From assembly GCF_047553045.1 (NCBI RefSeq), contig NZ_CP180208.1, positions 1,240,001 to 1,304,000 of the forward strand: a DNA stretch of 64,000 nucleotides, in the 5' to 3' direction. The position numbers were made by a program, and so were the translations under genes. Source of the DNA: Sphingomonas_L flavalba_A (GTDB lineage: Bacteria > Pseudomonadota > Alphaproteobacteria > Sphingomonadales > Sphingomonadaceae). Within the stretch, counting starts at the first letter, position 1. Each line of letters begins with the position of its first letter. Positions 25,088-33,404 of the stretch are shown here, in pieces. The notes under the pieces were generated by a model. The model made no database searches, was not told the DNA's origin, and saw nothing but the letters and a program-made list of their open reading frames with translations.

Positions 25088-26716
25088 TTTCAGTACAGAA
25101 CTCTGAACGCCGAACGCCGCCGTTTCTACGCTGGAAGCGGCGACCAGCGTTCGCAGCAATTCCGACTTCGATCCAATGATGCGCACCTCGTCGTCAGCAA
25201 CCTCGACGCGTTGCGCTAGCGCGCGCAGGTGGTCGCGGCGGTAGCCGCCATCGTCGAGCCTTATGCGTTCACGGGCCTTACGGGCGAACCCCTTGAGCAT
25301 GTCAGGGGTGACGCCCTGATTGCCTGAACTGTCGAGGGCGAGCTGCGTGCGCTCGGCATCGGCCGTTGCCTGATCCCGCAACGCCTTGAGGCTCGCCATG
25401 CGCTCTTTCGCTATGGCGTCGTCCTTGTCCACCATTCCCGCTTCGATAGCGTCAAAGAGACGGCCGAGCCGCTGGTCGGCTTCCGTGATTCGCCTGTGAA
25501 GCTCGGCAAGATGCTCGCGGCGGCGCTCGGCGCGCTCCTGCCGCCGGTCGATGACGCTGGCGAGGACAGTTTCCAGTCGCTTGGGCTGGAGCAGCCGATC
25601 CCCGATATGATCGGCGACAAGATGGTCCAGCTTGGCCATCGGGATCGTGCGGCCCTTGCAGCCGGTCTTGCCCTGCCGCGCCTTGGTCGAGCAGGTGTAA
25701 TAGCGGTATGTCGCTCCCGTGCTGCCTTGGCCGGTGCGCAACGTCATCGCACCTCCGCACTTGGCGCAGAAGCAAATGCCGGTCAGCAGCGTCGGGCCGC
25801 TGGAGATGCGCGCGGGCGTCACCATGGGATTGCGGGATTTGAGGCGGGCTTGCACCGCATCGTATAGCTTGCGCTCGATCAGGGGCGGCACCGCCATGAT
25901 GGCGACCTCGCTCTCCGGCTTCTTCTCCCGGTCCTTGTGCGAGCGGGTGTTAAACCTGTGCTCGCCGATATAGGTGGTGCGGGTCAGGATGGCGTGGATT
26001 TGCGCCAGCCCCCAGCGTCCGCCGTCGCGGGTGAAGAAACGGCGCTCGTTGAGATAGGTGGCGATAGCCTTGACGCCCATCGCGCCGCGCGTGCCGTCGC
26101 CTTCAAGAAACAGCCGATAGATCAGCCGCACGGTGTCGGCGTGCAGCGGGTCGATCTCCAGTTTCTTCTTGATCTTCGATCCGCGCTGCTCGGCCGCAAC
26201 GATGCGATAGCCGATAGGAGGTCGCGCGCCGTTCCAGAAGCCCTGCCGGGCGTTCTCGTTCATGGCGCGCAGGACGTGCTTGGCGTTCTCCTTGGACTGA
26301 TACTCGTCGAACAGCGCCATGATCTGCCGCATCATCTGGTGCATGGGATCATCGCCCATCTCCTGCGTGATGGACACCAGCTTGACGCCGTTCTTCGCGA
26401 GCTTGCGAACGTAGAACTCCATCTCGAAGTGATCGCGGAAGAAGCGCGAGAAGCTATGTACCACAACAATATCGAAGGGGGCAGGCTTCGACGTGCCCGC
26501 TTCGATCATGCGCTGGAACTCGGGGCGCTTGTCGTTGGTGGCGGTTGCGCCCGGCTCGACATAGGTTTCAACGAGCTGGTAGCCGCGTTGCGCGCAATAG
26601 GCTTCGCCCTGCCGCTTCTGGTCGGGAATGGAAATGTCATGCTCGGCCTGTCGGGCAGTCGAGACGCGCAGGTAAAGCGCGGCGCGGGCGGTAAAGGTTG
26701 AGCTGTGCATGTTCAT
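25022..26716 (-). CDS. Large serine recombinase (integrase of the element)
   Basis: 564 residues. Resolvase-type catalytic domain with Ser19 in YLRVSTARQ, SFSRFFRDHFE and the following recombinase domain, a zinc-ribbon (CFCAKCGG, then CSTKARQGKTGC), and a C-terminal coiled coil. It integrates and excises DNA between att sites. The last 20 or so codons are read from the antisense strand of the complete tRNA-Arg, with the stop inside the D arm, so the gene end and attachment region overlap. The start overlaps the stop of the upstream HTH gene (ATGA). Confidence 0.93.
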   Translation of the reverse strand: MNMHSSTFTARAALYLRVSTARQAEHDISIPDQKRQGEAYCAQRGYQLVETYVEPGATATNDKRPEFQRMIEAGTSKPAPFDIVVVHSFSRFFRDHFEMEFYVRKLAKNGVKLVSITQEMGDDPMHQMMRQIMALFDEYQSKENAKHVLRAMNENARQGFWNGARPPIGYRIVAAEQRGSKIKKKLEIDPLHADTVRLIYRLFLEGDGTRGAMGVKAIATYLNERRFFTRDGGRWGLAQIHAILTRTTYIGEHRFNTRSHKDREKKPESEVAIMAVPPLIERKLYDAVQARLKSRNPMVTPARISSGPTLLTGICFCAKCGGAMTLRTGQGSTGATYRYYTCSTKARQGKTGCKGRTIPMAKLDHLVADHIGDRLLQPKRLETVLASVIDRRQERAERRREHLAELHRRITEADQRLGRLFDAIEAGMVDKDDAIAKERMASLKALRDQATADAERTQLALDSSGNQGVTPDMLKGFARKARERIRLDDGGYRRDHLRALAQRVEVADDEVRIIGSKSELLRTLVAASSVETAAFGVQSSVLKWRTRHDSNVWPPPSEGGALSS

Positions 26717-27111
26717 GGCCGATCTCCTGTAGCCTTCCTCGGCTTGGCGCGGTCTATCAGGGGCAACGCCAGCTCCACGCGGTCATGCACCACCTTGGGC
26801 GCGAGCTTGCGGCCGTGGCCCGGCTCAAACCGCACAAGGCCGTAGCTCTCCATGGTTTTCAGGGTGCGTGACAGATTGGAGCCGGCCCGGCCGGTGATTT
26901 CCGCCAGTTCCTCCAGTGACGCCGGGGCCTTCTCCGCGATGACGCGAAGCAACTCGCGGTTCCCGGCCGACAGCACCTTGGCGAAGGATTCGGTGGAGGT
27001 GAACCACACCTTCGGGTCGCCGGGCGCGGGCTTTTCCTCGCCCTTGGCAATCCGCATGGTGCGGGCCTTCATTTCTTCATAGTCGGCAATCCCGACCTTC
27101 AATGTGGTCAT
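26713..27111 (-). CDS. HVO_A0114-like HTH protein, probable antitoxin of a TumE-type pair
   Basis: 132 residues. A winged helix-turn-helix is visible at about residues 55-100 (SLEELAEITGRAGSNLSRTLKTMESYGLVRFE). It follows a TumE-like gene with a four-base overlap and precedes the recombinase with another. HTH proteins of this type are known as the second gene of TumE toxin-antitoxin pairs, so an antitoxin and autorepressor role is inferred. It could also regulate the recombinase. Confidence 0.8.
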   Translation of the reverse strand: MTTLKVGIADYEEMKARTMRIAKGEEKPAPGDPKVWFTSTESFAKVLSAGNRELLRVIAEKAPASLEELAEITGRAGSNLSRTLKTMESYGLVRFEPGHGRKLAPKVVHDRVELALPLIDRAKPRKATGDRP

Positions 27112-27461
27112 AGGGCACCTCGCTCCTTCAAAACCGCGTCTGCCGCCTGCCAGAAGTCGGCCAACAGCGTGGCCGCATCCTCGTAGGCGTAGGGCTTCAC
27201 GGTCTGGAGACGATGCCTATGGTCCATCGGCTCGCCCCGCCTGCCTCGGCCGACCGGATGGGCGTTATCGAAGCCGACCAGCCGTTCGCCCGAAGGCCCG
27301 TGAAGCGTGAGCGAATAATCTAGGCCGTGCGGCTTTTCCGGCGAGGCCGGAACGCGGGTGACGACAAACTTCACCCAATAGCCGCCTTCGGGATCGACAA
27401 AGAGCATCTGTCCGTCGAGGTCCAGAAGCGTGTCGAGGCCCGGATCACGATCCGCGCTCAC
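27108..27461 (-). CDS. TumE-like (DUF6516) putative toxin
   Basis: 117 residues. The pattern HGLDYSLTLHGPSGERLVGFDNAHPVG followed by DHRHR and a C-terminal ADFWQAADAVL matches what I recall of the TumE/DUF6516 family of type II toxins. The paired HTH gene directly downstream supports it. The molecular target is unknown. ATGA-type overlaps on both sides tie it into a four-gene operon ending with the recombinase. Confidence 0.75.
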   Translation of the reverse strand: MSADRDPGLDTLLDLDGQMLFVDPEGGYWVKFVVTRVPASPEKPHGLDYSLTLHGPSGERLVGFDNAHPVGRGRRGEPMDHRHRLQTVKPYAYEDAATLLADFWQAADAVLKERGAL

Positions 27462-27775
27462 GCCTTTTTCCTATCAGTTTGTGATAGGAATTGCAAGCCA
27501 TCATCCGGCTTTCTCGGGTTCAGAAGGTCGTCGAACACATCGCCGAACCAACGCTCGAACACGTCAATCTCGGCCTCGGTGATGGGAATATCCTCGGGCC
27601 AATCATCAGTAACACGCATCCTCTGCCCATTCGGTGTAAGAAGCGGCGCGTCGCCGGCTTGCGCCCGGCCCTCCGGCGCGGGATCGTCCGCGTAGTCGAA
27701 GAGATCGTCGGGAAGTGGCTCGGGGATCGATTGTCGCGGTCGCCCTTTGCGGGCGTGGCGGCACTCTGCGCACAT
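27458..27775 (-). CDS. Hypothetical protein, first gene of the recombinase operon
   Basis: 105 residues. It starts MCAECRHARKGRPRQ, a short basic Cys-x-x-Cys start, and is then acidic (DDLFDYADD, WPEDIPITEAEIDVFERWFGDVFDDLL). A strong AGGAGG lies upstream of the ATG. No family is recognised. It is coupled to the TumE-like gene and preceded by a hairpin and an element shared with the rep operon leader. Confidence 0.65.
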   Translation of the reverse strand: MCAECRHARKGRPRQSIPEPLPDDLFDYADDPAPEGRAQAGDAPLLTPNGQRMRVTDDWPEDIPITEAEIDVFERWFGDVFDDLLNPRKPDDGLQFLSQTDRKKA

Positions 27776-27799
27776 GGAATCCTCCTTGGTTCTGGTCGA

Positions 27800-27824
27800 T
27801 TCCGGGGCGTTCAGAGCCCCGGAA
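27800..27824 (-). promoter_or_regulatory. Leader hairpin upstream of the recombinase operon
   Basis: A perfect 9-bp inverted repeat TTCCGGGGC / GCCCCGGAA with a 7-base loop, 25 bases before the ATG of the first operon gene. A GC-rich hairpin in the same relative place precedes the AlpA-like gene at 56967. It may act as an attenuator or stabilise the mRNA. Confidence 0.5.
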
Positions 27825-27830
27825 TTAAAC

Positions 27831-27896
27831 GAACCATGGAGGGTGGTCGGCGGCCTGTAGCGTGCCGCATTTGCGTAGAGGTGCTGGCGGCACCCT
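27831..27896 (-). repeat. Shared leader element, copy 1
   Basis: A 66-bp stretch that aligns without gaps to 57019-57084; by hand count about 53 of 65 bases agree. The most conserved part on the minus strand is GCAAATGCGGCACGCTAC, enclosed by a GTGCCG/CGGCAC inverted repeat. Both copies sit upstream of minus-strand genes of the element, so a shared promoter or operator is likely. Confidence 0.7.
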
Positions 27897-28258
27897 AACT
27901 TAATCGAGCTAGAAGGACATTGCGGCAGGGTGTCATCCTTAAGGCGGGCGGAACGTTACGAGCCTGCTGCACTTGGCTCTTCCAAGCGACTTTATTCGTA
28001 GAACGAACCATTACGCAGCATGCATCACCAGACTGCCAACCGTTCCTATTGACATACTGAAGCTGCGATGGCAGCTTCGAAGGCATGATTAGTCTTGATT
28101 CTGAATCGGCGGCAGCCGCCGCAGCTTCCGCAGTGACTAGAACGCTCCGCTAGCGGCGGAACGTTCTTAGGCACTCTTCACGTTTCGTCGCTGTTAGTTA
28201 GCTCGGCGCGGCATGCATTGCTTCGTCGTTGTTGTTACTTCAGCAGCGGACTTTTTCT
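27897..28258. other. Gene-free stretch before the truncated MFS gene
   Basis: About 360 bp without a credible gene. It contains an imperfect palindrome at 28140-28166 (GAACG-TCCGC / GCGGA-CGTTC with a 5-base loop) and becomes more AT-rich toward the MFS start. It should hold the MFS promoter. The palindrome could be a regulator site or a transcript hairpin. Confidence 0.5.
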
Positions 28259-29023
28259 ATGTTTCCATACATTCCTGTCGCGCGGTCTAATCGCGCATCG
28301 GCAGTGCGTCCATGGGTGGTGCTTATCTGCCTGTCGGCATTGCAATTTCTAATCGCCGTCGATGTGACTATCGTCAATATCGCGCTACCTTCAATCGGTC
28401 ACTCGTTTGAGATTGACCAGAACACGCTACCATGGATCGTTATCGCCTATACTATTACGGGCGGCGGCCTGCTTATGCTCGGCGGGCGTCTAGGCGATGC
28501 CTTCGGGCGTCGCAATCTTCTTATCATTGGAACGATTGTTTTCGGCGTAGCTTCACTTGCAGCGGGTTTGGCAGAATCGTTCTTAGTTCTTGTAATTGCT
28601 CGGATATTCCAGGGGGTCGGGGAAGCGTTGGCCCTTCCGGCCGCTATGGCAATGATTGTGCTACTCTTCCCCGAAGGTCCTTCTCGCTCACGCGCCCTGA
28701 GCATATGGGCGGCTGTGGCCAGTTGCGGTCTAGTCTTAGGTTTTCTCCTGTCTGGCATCATCGTCGAGTTTCTCGGGTGGCGATGGATATTCCTGATTGC
28801 GGTTCCAATTGTCTTGTTCGTTCTCGTGACCACGGCAGCACTATTGCCGCGTGATAAGCCTCGAGAGCGTAAGCCCCTCGACGTTTTCGGATCTATACTG
28901 CTGACCTGTGCTCCACTCCTATTTTCCTATGGCATTGTTGAAATTGGGAAGGGAAGAAACATCGGGTGGTTGCCATTCCTTGCATTTATCGGAGCTTCGG
29001 TATCGGTAGCGCTGTTTGTGGTC
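28259..29023 (+). pseudogene. MFS drug-efflux transporter (DHA2-like), 3' end lost to an IS
   Basis: The first 255 or so residues of a 14-segment EmrB/QacA-type transporter: FLIAVDVTIVNIALPSIG in the first segment, GGRLGDAFGRRNLL (motif A) and FQGVGEALALPAAMAMI. Family members have 450-550 residues. The frame runs into IS3-family DNA at 29024 and stops there, so the C-terminal half is missing. The start at 28259 is chosen over a TTG at 28229. Lower GC than the neighbouring transfer genes suggests separate acquisition. Confidence 0.85.
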
Positions 29024-29052
29024 TGCCCCCACCGAGTGGACCGATTGGTTTG

Positions 29053-29964
29053 TTAGTGCATTAAGCTCATCGCCGCCATATCCGGACGGAGGTGGAGCGA
29101 AGCGGAACCGGAGGCCGGATATGGCGGTGTCGCCGTTTCCGGTGCCGGTGGCCGGTAGCCCAGGCTGCTATGCGGGCGGACGGTGTTGTAATGCCGCCGC
29201 CATGCCTCGATCAGCACCCTGGCCTCGGCGAGGCTGTAGAAGATCTCGCCATTGAGCAGTTCGTCGCGAAGCGACCCGTTGAAGCTTTCGTTATAGCCAT
29301 TTTCCCATGGTGATCCCGGCGCGATGTAGAGGGTCTTTACGCCGATCTGCCCCAGCCATTTCTGGACGGCGGTCGCGATAAACTCGCTACCATTATCGGA
29401 TCGTATATGCGCTGGCGGCCCACGCGAGATGAACAGGTCGGCCAGGGCCGCCAGAACATCCTCATGCTTGAGCTGCCGTGCAACGATGAGCGCCAGGCAT
29501 TCCCTGCTGGCCTCGTCGATGATCGTGAGGATGCGGAACTTGCGACCGTCATGCGTCCGCCCCTCGACGAAATCGTAGGCCCAGACATGCCCCGGATATT
29601 CGGGGCGTAGCCGGATGCACGATCCGTCATTGAGCCATAGACGCCCGCGCTTTGGCTGGCGCTGCGGGACTTTCAGTCCTTCACGCCGCCATATCCGCTC
29701 GACACGTTTATGGTTCACCGTCCATCCCGCATGGCACAGCAACGCCGTGACCCGGCGGTAGCCGTAACGACCATATTGCTTCGCCAATGCAATGATGTCC
29801 TCGGTCAGTGCCTGTTCGTCATCCGCCCCGCGCGGCATCTTGCGCTGCGTCGATCGATGCTGACCCAGCACCCGGCATATCCGTCGCTCGGATACCCGCA
29901 CTGGCAGATCCCGTCGTACCTGATCGATGCAGCGCCGCCGCCGCGCGGGGCTCAGAAGTTTCCC
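29053..29964 (-). CDS. IS3-family transposase OrfB (DDE integrase domain)
   Basis: About 300 residues of the rve/DDE domain: WAYDFVEGRTHDGRKFRIL (first Asp), IRSDNGSEFIA (second Asp), GSPWENGYNESFNGSLRDEL (catalytic Glu) and PHSSLGYRPPAPE at the end. It has no start of its own with a good ribosome site. It is made by -1 frameshifting from orfA at GGGAAAC, plus-strand positions 29958-29964, read in the orfA frame as G GGA AAC. Confidence 0.93.
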   Translation of the reverse strand, partial: GKLLSPARRRRCIDQVRRDLPVRVSERRICRVLGQHRSTQRKMPRGADDEQALTEDIIALAKQYGRYGYRRVTALLCHAGWTVNHKRVERIWRREGLKVPQRQPKRGRLWLNDGSCIRLRPEYPGHVWAYDFVEGRTHDGRKFRILTIIDEASRECLALIVARQLKHEDVLAALADLFISRGPPAHIRSDNGSEFIATAVQKWLGQIGVKTLYIAPGSPWENGYNESFNGSLRDELLNGEIFYSLAEARVLIEAWRRHYNTVRPHSSLGYRPPAPETATPPYPASGSASLHLRPDMAAMSLMH

Positions 29965-30230
29965 CGTGCAGCCTCCTGCAAGATCAGCTTGTCCAGGGTC
30001 AGGTCCGAGATCGCCCGGCGCAGCCGCTGGTTCTCCTTCTCCAGATCCTTCATCCGCCGCGCCTGGTCGGTCTTCAGGCCGCCATACTCCTTGCGCCACC
30101 GATAATAGGTCTGCTCGCTGACCGCGATCCGGCGGCAGGCTTCAGCCGTGCTCGCTCCCTGCGCCAGCACAATCTCAACTTCACGCAGCTTGCCGATGAT
30201 CTCTTCCGGCTTGTGCTTCTTGCTCGGCAT
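29952..30230 (-). CDS. IS3-family OrfA (HTH protein)
   Basis: 92 residues. An N-terminal helix-turn-helix (EEIIGKLREVEIVLAQGASTAEACRRIAVSEQTYYRWRKEY) and a C-terminal leucine-zipper-like coiled coil (MKDLEKENQRLRRAISDLTLDK). It binds the IS ends and supplies the N-terminal part of the OrfAB transposase. A canonical slippery heptamer lies five codons before its stop. Confidence 0.93.
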   Translation of the reverse strand: MPSKKHKPEEIIGKLREVEIVLAQGASTAEACRRIAVSEQTYYRWRKEYGGLKTDQARRMKDLEKENQRLRRAISDLTLDKLILQEAARGNF

Positions 30231-30288
30231 TCAATGTCCCTTTCATGGTCCAGACTATCATAGTCTCTGGGCCACTCAGCGGGGGGCA

Positions 30289-31066
30289 GATCACATTGGA
30301 GGAAGAACTCGGCATCACGATATTTGAGCGCAACACCCGAGGCGTTCGGCTTACGGAAGCTGGAAAAAACTTTGTCGCACGTGTTGCGGTCGGAATTGAG
30401 CAAATCGATCATGCGGTAAAGACAGCGGCTATGATCCAGAGTGGCAAAGCTGGAAGGATCAGAATTGCTGTCCCCACACCCATATTGGCAGGTTTCCTTT
30501 CAGAGCTATTGTATTCCTATCGTCGAGGGTGGCCAGATATCGAAATAGAATTTTTTGATGGCCGCGCGCGGGAAGCAATCTCTCGAGTTCGTGAAGGGCG
30601 GCTAGACGTGGCATTTGTGGCGGCGGTAACGGAAGTTCCCGATTGTCATTCGCGGCCGCTATGGGCGGAACCCCTCTTTATTGCTGTGGCCCAAAGTGAT
30701 CCACGCGCGCATAAAAATGGCCTGTCTTGGAGCGATCTCAGAGACGACCTTTTCCTTGTTCGATATGAGGGAACCGGCCCGCAAGCGCATGAACACATAG
30801 CCCGCCGTTTCGGGGAACGAGGGCTTCAAGCGAAGGTGCAGCGATGCGACGTGGATCGCTGCACCCTATTGTCGATGGTTGGGGCCGATTATGGTGTTAC
30901 GCTTGTCAGCGAAGCTACCAGTAAGATCGTTGTTGCAGGCGTGGCTTTCGTTCCGATTGTGGACGAACCCGAGCCGATCAGCTTCGGAGCCGTATGGTCG
31001 CCGCACAATGGCGGCAACGCACTTCGGGGTTTGCTCGATCTTGCACGCAAGCGAGCAACTATTTAG
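30289..31066 (+). pseudogene. LysR-family regulator lacking its DNA-binding domain
   Basis: About 258 residues. It begins inside the end of the HTH region (TLEEELGITIFERNTRGVRLTEAG) and keeps the entire effector-binding domain (RIRIAVPTPILAGFLSEL to VWSPHNGGNALRGLLDLA). The first 40 or so residues, with the helix-turn-helix, were lost where the IS lies. It is a paralogue of the LysR proteins at 43316 and 46282. Its stop overlaps that of the convergent DUF2274 gene. Presumably non-functional. Confidence 0.85.
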
Positions 31067-31287
31067 CGCAGCGGCGTCCGCCGCGCCTTTGCGAACCCGC
31101 GATCGGTGGCGATGAACCGCTCCAGCATCGGCACGATGAGCTTGACGGGATCGGTGACGGGCTTGCTGGTTTCACGGGCCAGCACCTCGGCGTAGGCGGT
31201 CAGATCGCGGTGAAGCGGCGCGGGTAGCTCCACCGTAACTTTTACCGGCTTATCGTCAGGGAGCGGGCCGAGTTTGAGTTTTATCAT
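31063..31287 (-). CDS. DUF2274 family protein of the trb operon
   Basis: 74 residues (MIKLKLGPLPDDKPVKVTVELPAPLHRDLTAYAEVL). It resembles a ribbon-helix-helix-like small protein and matches DUF2274, which commonly closes trb operons in alphaproteobacterial elements. The ATG at 31287 is chosen because AGGAGG lies 6-7 bases upstream; an ATG at 31293 would abut the Shine-Dalgarno. The function is unknown. Confidence 0.8.
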   Translation of the reverse strand: MIKLKLGPLPDDKPVKVTVELPAPLHRDLTAYAEVLARETSKPVTDPVKLIVPMLERFIATDRGFAKARRTPLR

Positions 31288-31289
31288 GG

Positions 31290-32406
31290 TCATCCTCCTG
31301 GGTTCTCGAACACAAGGTCGCGGGTGACGATGATCCTGACCGGAAAGCCCGGCCGGATGGTCAGCGCCGGCGCGACCTGCAACTGGCGCTGGACGATCTG
31401 CTGTCCCGCCTGATTGACGGTATCCTGCGCCCCGTCTCGGATAGCGCGGATCAGCCGGTCCTCGTCGCTGGTCGCCAGTTCCGTGCCCATGCCAAGCAGC
31501 GTGGACAGCCCTACGGCCTTCATCAGATCCCACCAATGATAGTCGATGCCATCCTCAAGCCCGGCATAGCCGCTGGCATCCGCGCCCGGCAGGCGCTCCA
31601 GAACGATAGAGCGACCGCCCGGCAGGATCAGGCGGTTCCACACCAAGAGCACCCTGCGCTGGCCGAAGGTCACGCCATCATCGTATTGGCCGATGATGCG
31701 GGTGCCCTGCGGGATCAGCAGCAGCGAGCCGGTGGGGCTGTCATAGACGTTTTCCGTCACCTGTGCGGTGATCTGGCCCGGAAGATCGGAACGGATGCCG
31801 GTGATGAGCGCGGCCGGGATCACCGCCCCGGCGTGGAGGATGTAGGGCGATGCCGGCGGCGCGACACGATCCGGCGCGACGGTCTGCCGGTCCACGGGTC
31901 CATTGAGGAAAGCCGCGTGCCGGTCCTGCGTCGCGGACTGTCCGCCAAGGCCAAGACCGGCAAGGCCGGGCATGGTCGTCCCTGCCGGCGCTCCCGTGCG
32001 CGGGCCGGACTCGAAGAACACATTGCTCAACCGCGCGGCTTCTTCCTCGGCGCGGCGGCGTTCTTCCTCGGGATCGACGGCGGGCATCGCCATGGCGGGC
32101 GGCACGACTGGCTGTCCCCGGTTCTGCGCGTCGAGAATGGGGCGGCCCAAATCTCCGGGCAGCGTGGGGCCGAGCACCGTCGCTCGGCAGGCCCGCCAGC
32201 CCATCGGCAGTTTGCCGGTTGTTGGTCGAATAGAGTTCTTCGCCTCCCGGCCCTGCATCGCGGGTCTGGAGCGCGTATATCAGTGCGCCGCCGATGCCGA
32301 GCAAGGCGACAGCGCCGACGCCTGACAGCATCTTGCGCGACAGGCGGGTGACGCGGGGCGATTCAGCACGCAAGCGCATAGGGGCTGCGGTATCGGTCTC
32401 GCTCAT
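31290..32406 (-). pseudogene. trbI: Conjugal transfer protein TrbI, frameshifted
   Basis: VirB10-like core-complex protein. The N-terminal part (MSETDTAAPMRLRAESPRVT, one membrane segment, then ELYSTNNRQTADGLAGLPSD) lies in one frame. The rest (LGPTLPGDLGRPILDAQN, TLLGMGTELATSDEDRLI, VRIIVTRDLVF) lies in another. The break is near 32180, and the total length is not a multiple of three. Start and stop overlap trbG and DUF2274 as in an intact operon. An indel of 1 mod 3 would restore it. Sequencing error is possible. Confidence 0.85.
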
Positions 32407-33404
32407 GAGGACGATCCTCCCGTGGTCGTGCTGGCTGGTTCTGCTGCGGCCTGCGTCGGGTTGGTGCGGACGATCCTGACGACCTGCTGGCGGTTACCGC
32501 TGCCAAGGCGCAGCTCGGCCGCGCCGAACAGGCGGTCCACGATCAGGACGTTCTGGTGGACTCGGCTGTTGACGATCTGCGGCTCGCCGTTCGATCCGAG
32601 CACGAAGATCGGCGGCATCTCGCCCTGAACGATCCCGGCCGGGAAGACGACATAGACGCGCCGGCCATCGTCGAAGACGGAAACCGGCCGCCATGGCGGA
32701 CTATCGCCCTGCACCTGCAACCCATAGCGATAGTTTCGCGCCGCCTCGGCCGGGATGACAGGGGCTGCCGGAACCGTCTGGCGCTGCCCGGCCGGCGGTG
32801 CGGGATAGGCCCAGGCGACGGCTGGCATGTAGAGTGATTCCTGCGCACGCAGCTCAATCATATAGGTGCGTCGGTCGGTTGTGACCACAAGGTTGGTCGA
32901 AATGTCCGTCCGCGTCGGCTTCACGAGGATATGGACGCGGCGGTTCGCACCGCTGCCGCTCTCGGTATCGCCGATGATCCAGCGGGCGGTGTCGCCCGCC
33001 GCAATCGGTCCCGCGCCTGTCAGGCTTTCGCCCGGCTCCAGCGCGATCGTCGTGATCTGCCCGACTGCGGCATAGACCTGATAGAGCGCACCTTCCGACC
33101 ACGGATAAATCTGGATCGCGTTGTAGTAGCCTTCCCGGCGCGGCTCGACACGGGCGGCGGCGTTGGCGTTCTCGACGCGGCCGGTCGGCGTGCCTGCGGC
33201 GATGCCGCCGCGTGCGACGGTCCATGCCGGGGGCACATGCAGCGGACGGGGCGTGTTGTCGGTTGCCGCCACCTGCACGGTCGGCAGCGGCGGCACGCTG
33301 GTATCATAACTGAATTGCGGCGTCCGGTTGGTGGCGCAGCCTGCGAGCATGGTGGCCGAAAGCAGGACGGTCGCGATTGTCGGGGTGCGGGTGATCGTCC
33401 TCAT
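32403..33404 (-). CDS. trbG: Conjugal transfer protein TrbG (VirB9-like)
   Basis: 333 residues. A lipoprotein-type signal with lipobox LLSATMLAGC precedes a VirB9/CagX domain with IYPWSEGALYQVYAAVGQITTIAL and NYRYGLQVQGDSPPWRPVSVFDDGRRVYVVFP. It belongs to the outer-membrane core complex with TrbI and TrbF. The start at 33404 was chosen because the upstream open frame is the antisense of trbF. It overlaps trbF and trbI by four bases each. Confidence 0.95.
   Translation of the reverse strand: MRTITRTPTIATVLLSATMLAGCATNRTPQFSYDTSVPPLPTVQVAATDNTPRPLHVPPAWTVARGGIAAGTPTGRVENANAAARVEPRREGYYNAIQIYPWSEGALYQVYAAVGQITTIALEPGESLTGAGPIAAGDTARWIIGDTESGSGANRRVHILVKPTRTDISTNLVVTTDRRTYMIELRAQESLYMPAVAWAYPAPPAGQRQTVPAAPVIPAEAARNYRYGLQVQGDSPPWRPVSVFDDGRRVYVVFPAGIVQGEMPPIFVLGSNGEPQIVNSRVHQNVLIVDRLFGAAELRLGSGNRQQVVRIVRTNPTQAAAEPASTTTGGSSS

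Larger units (their letters stand above)
29024..30288 (-). mobile_element. IS3-family insertion sequence (IS407-like), copy 1
   Basis: 1265 bp. Imperfect terminal repeats start TGCCCCC-ACCGAGTGG (left) and TGCCCCCCGCTGAGTGG (right, reverse complement), with TG...CA ends. It carries two overlapping genes, orfA and orfB. The flanks do not match (no 3-4 bp target duplication), and it joins a 3'-truncated MFS gene to a 5'-truncated LysR gene, which suggests a deletion next to the IS after insertion. Confidence 0.9.
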
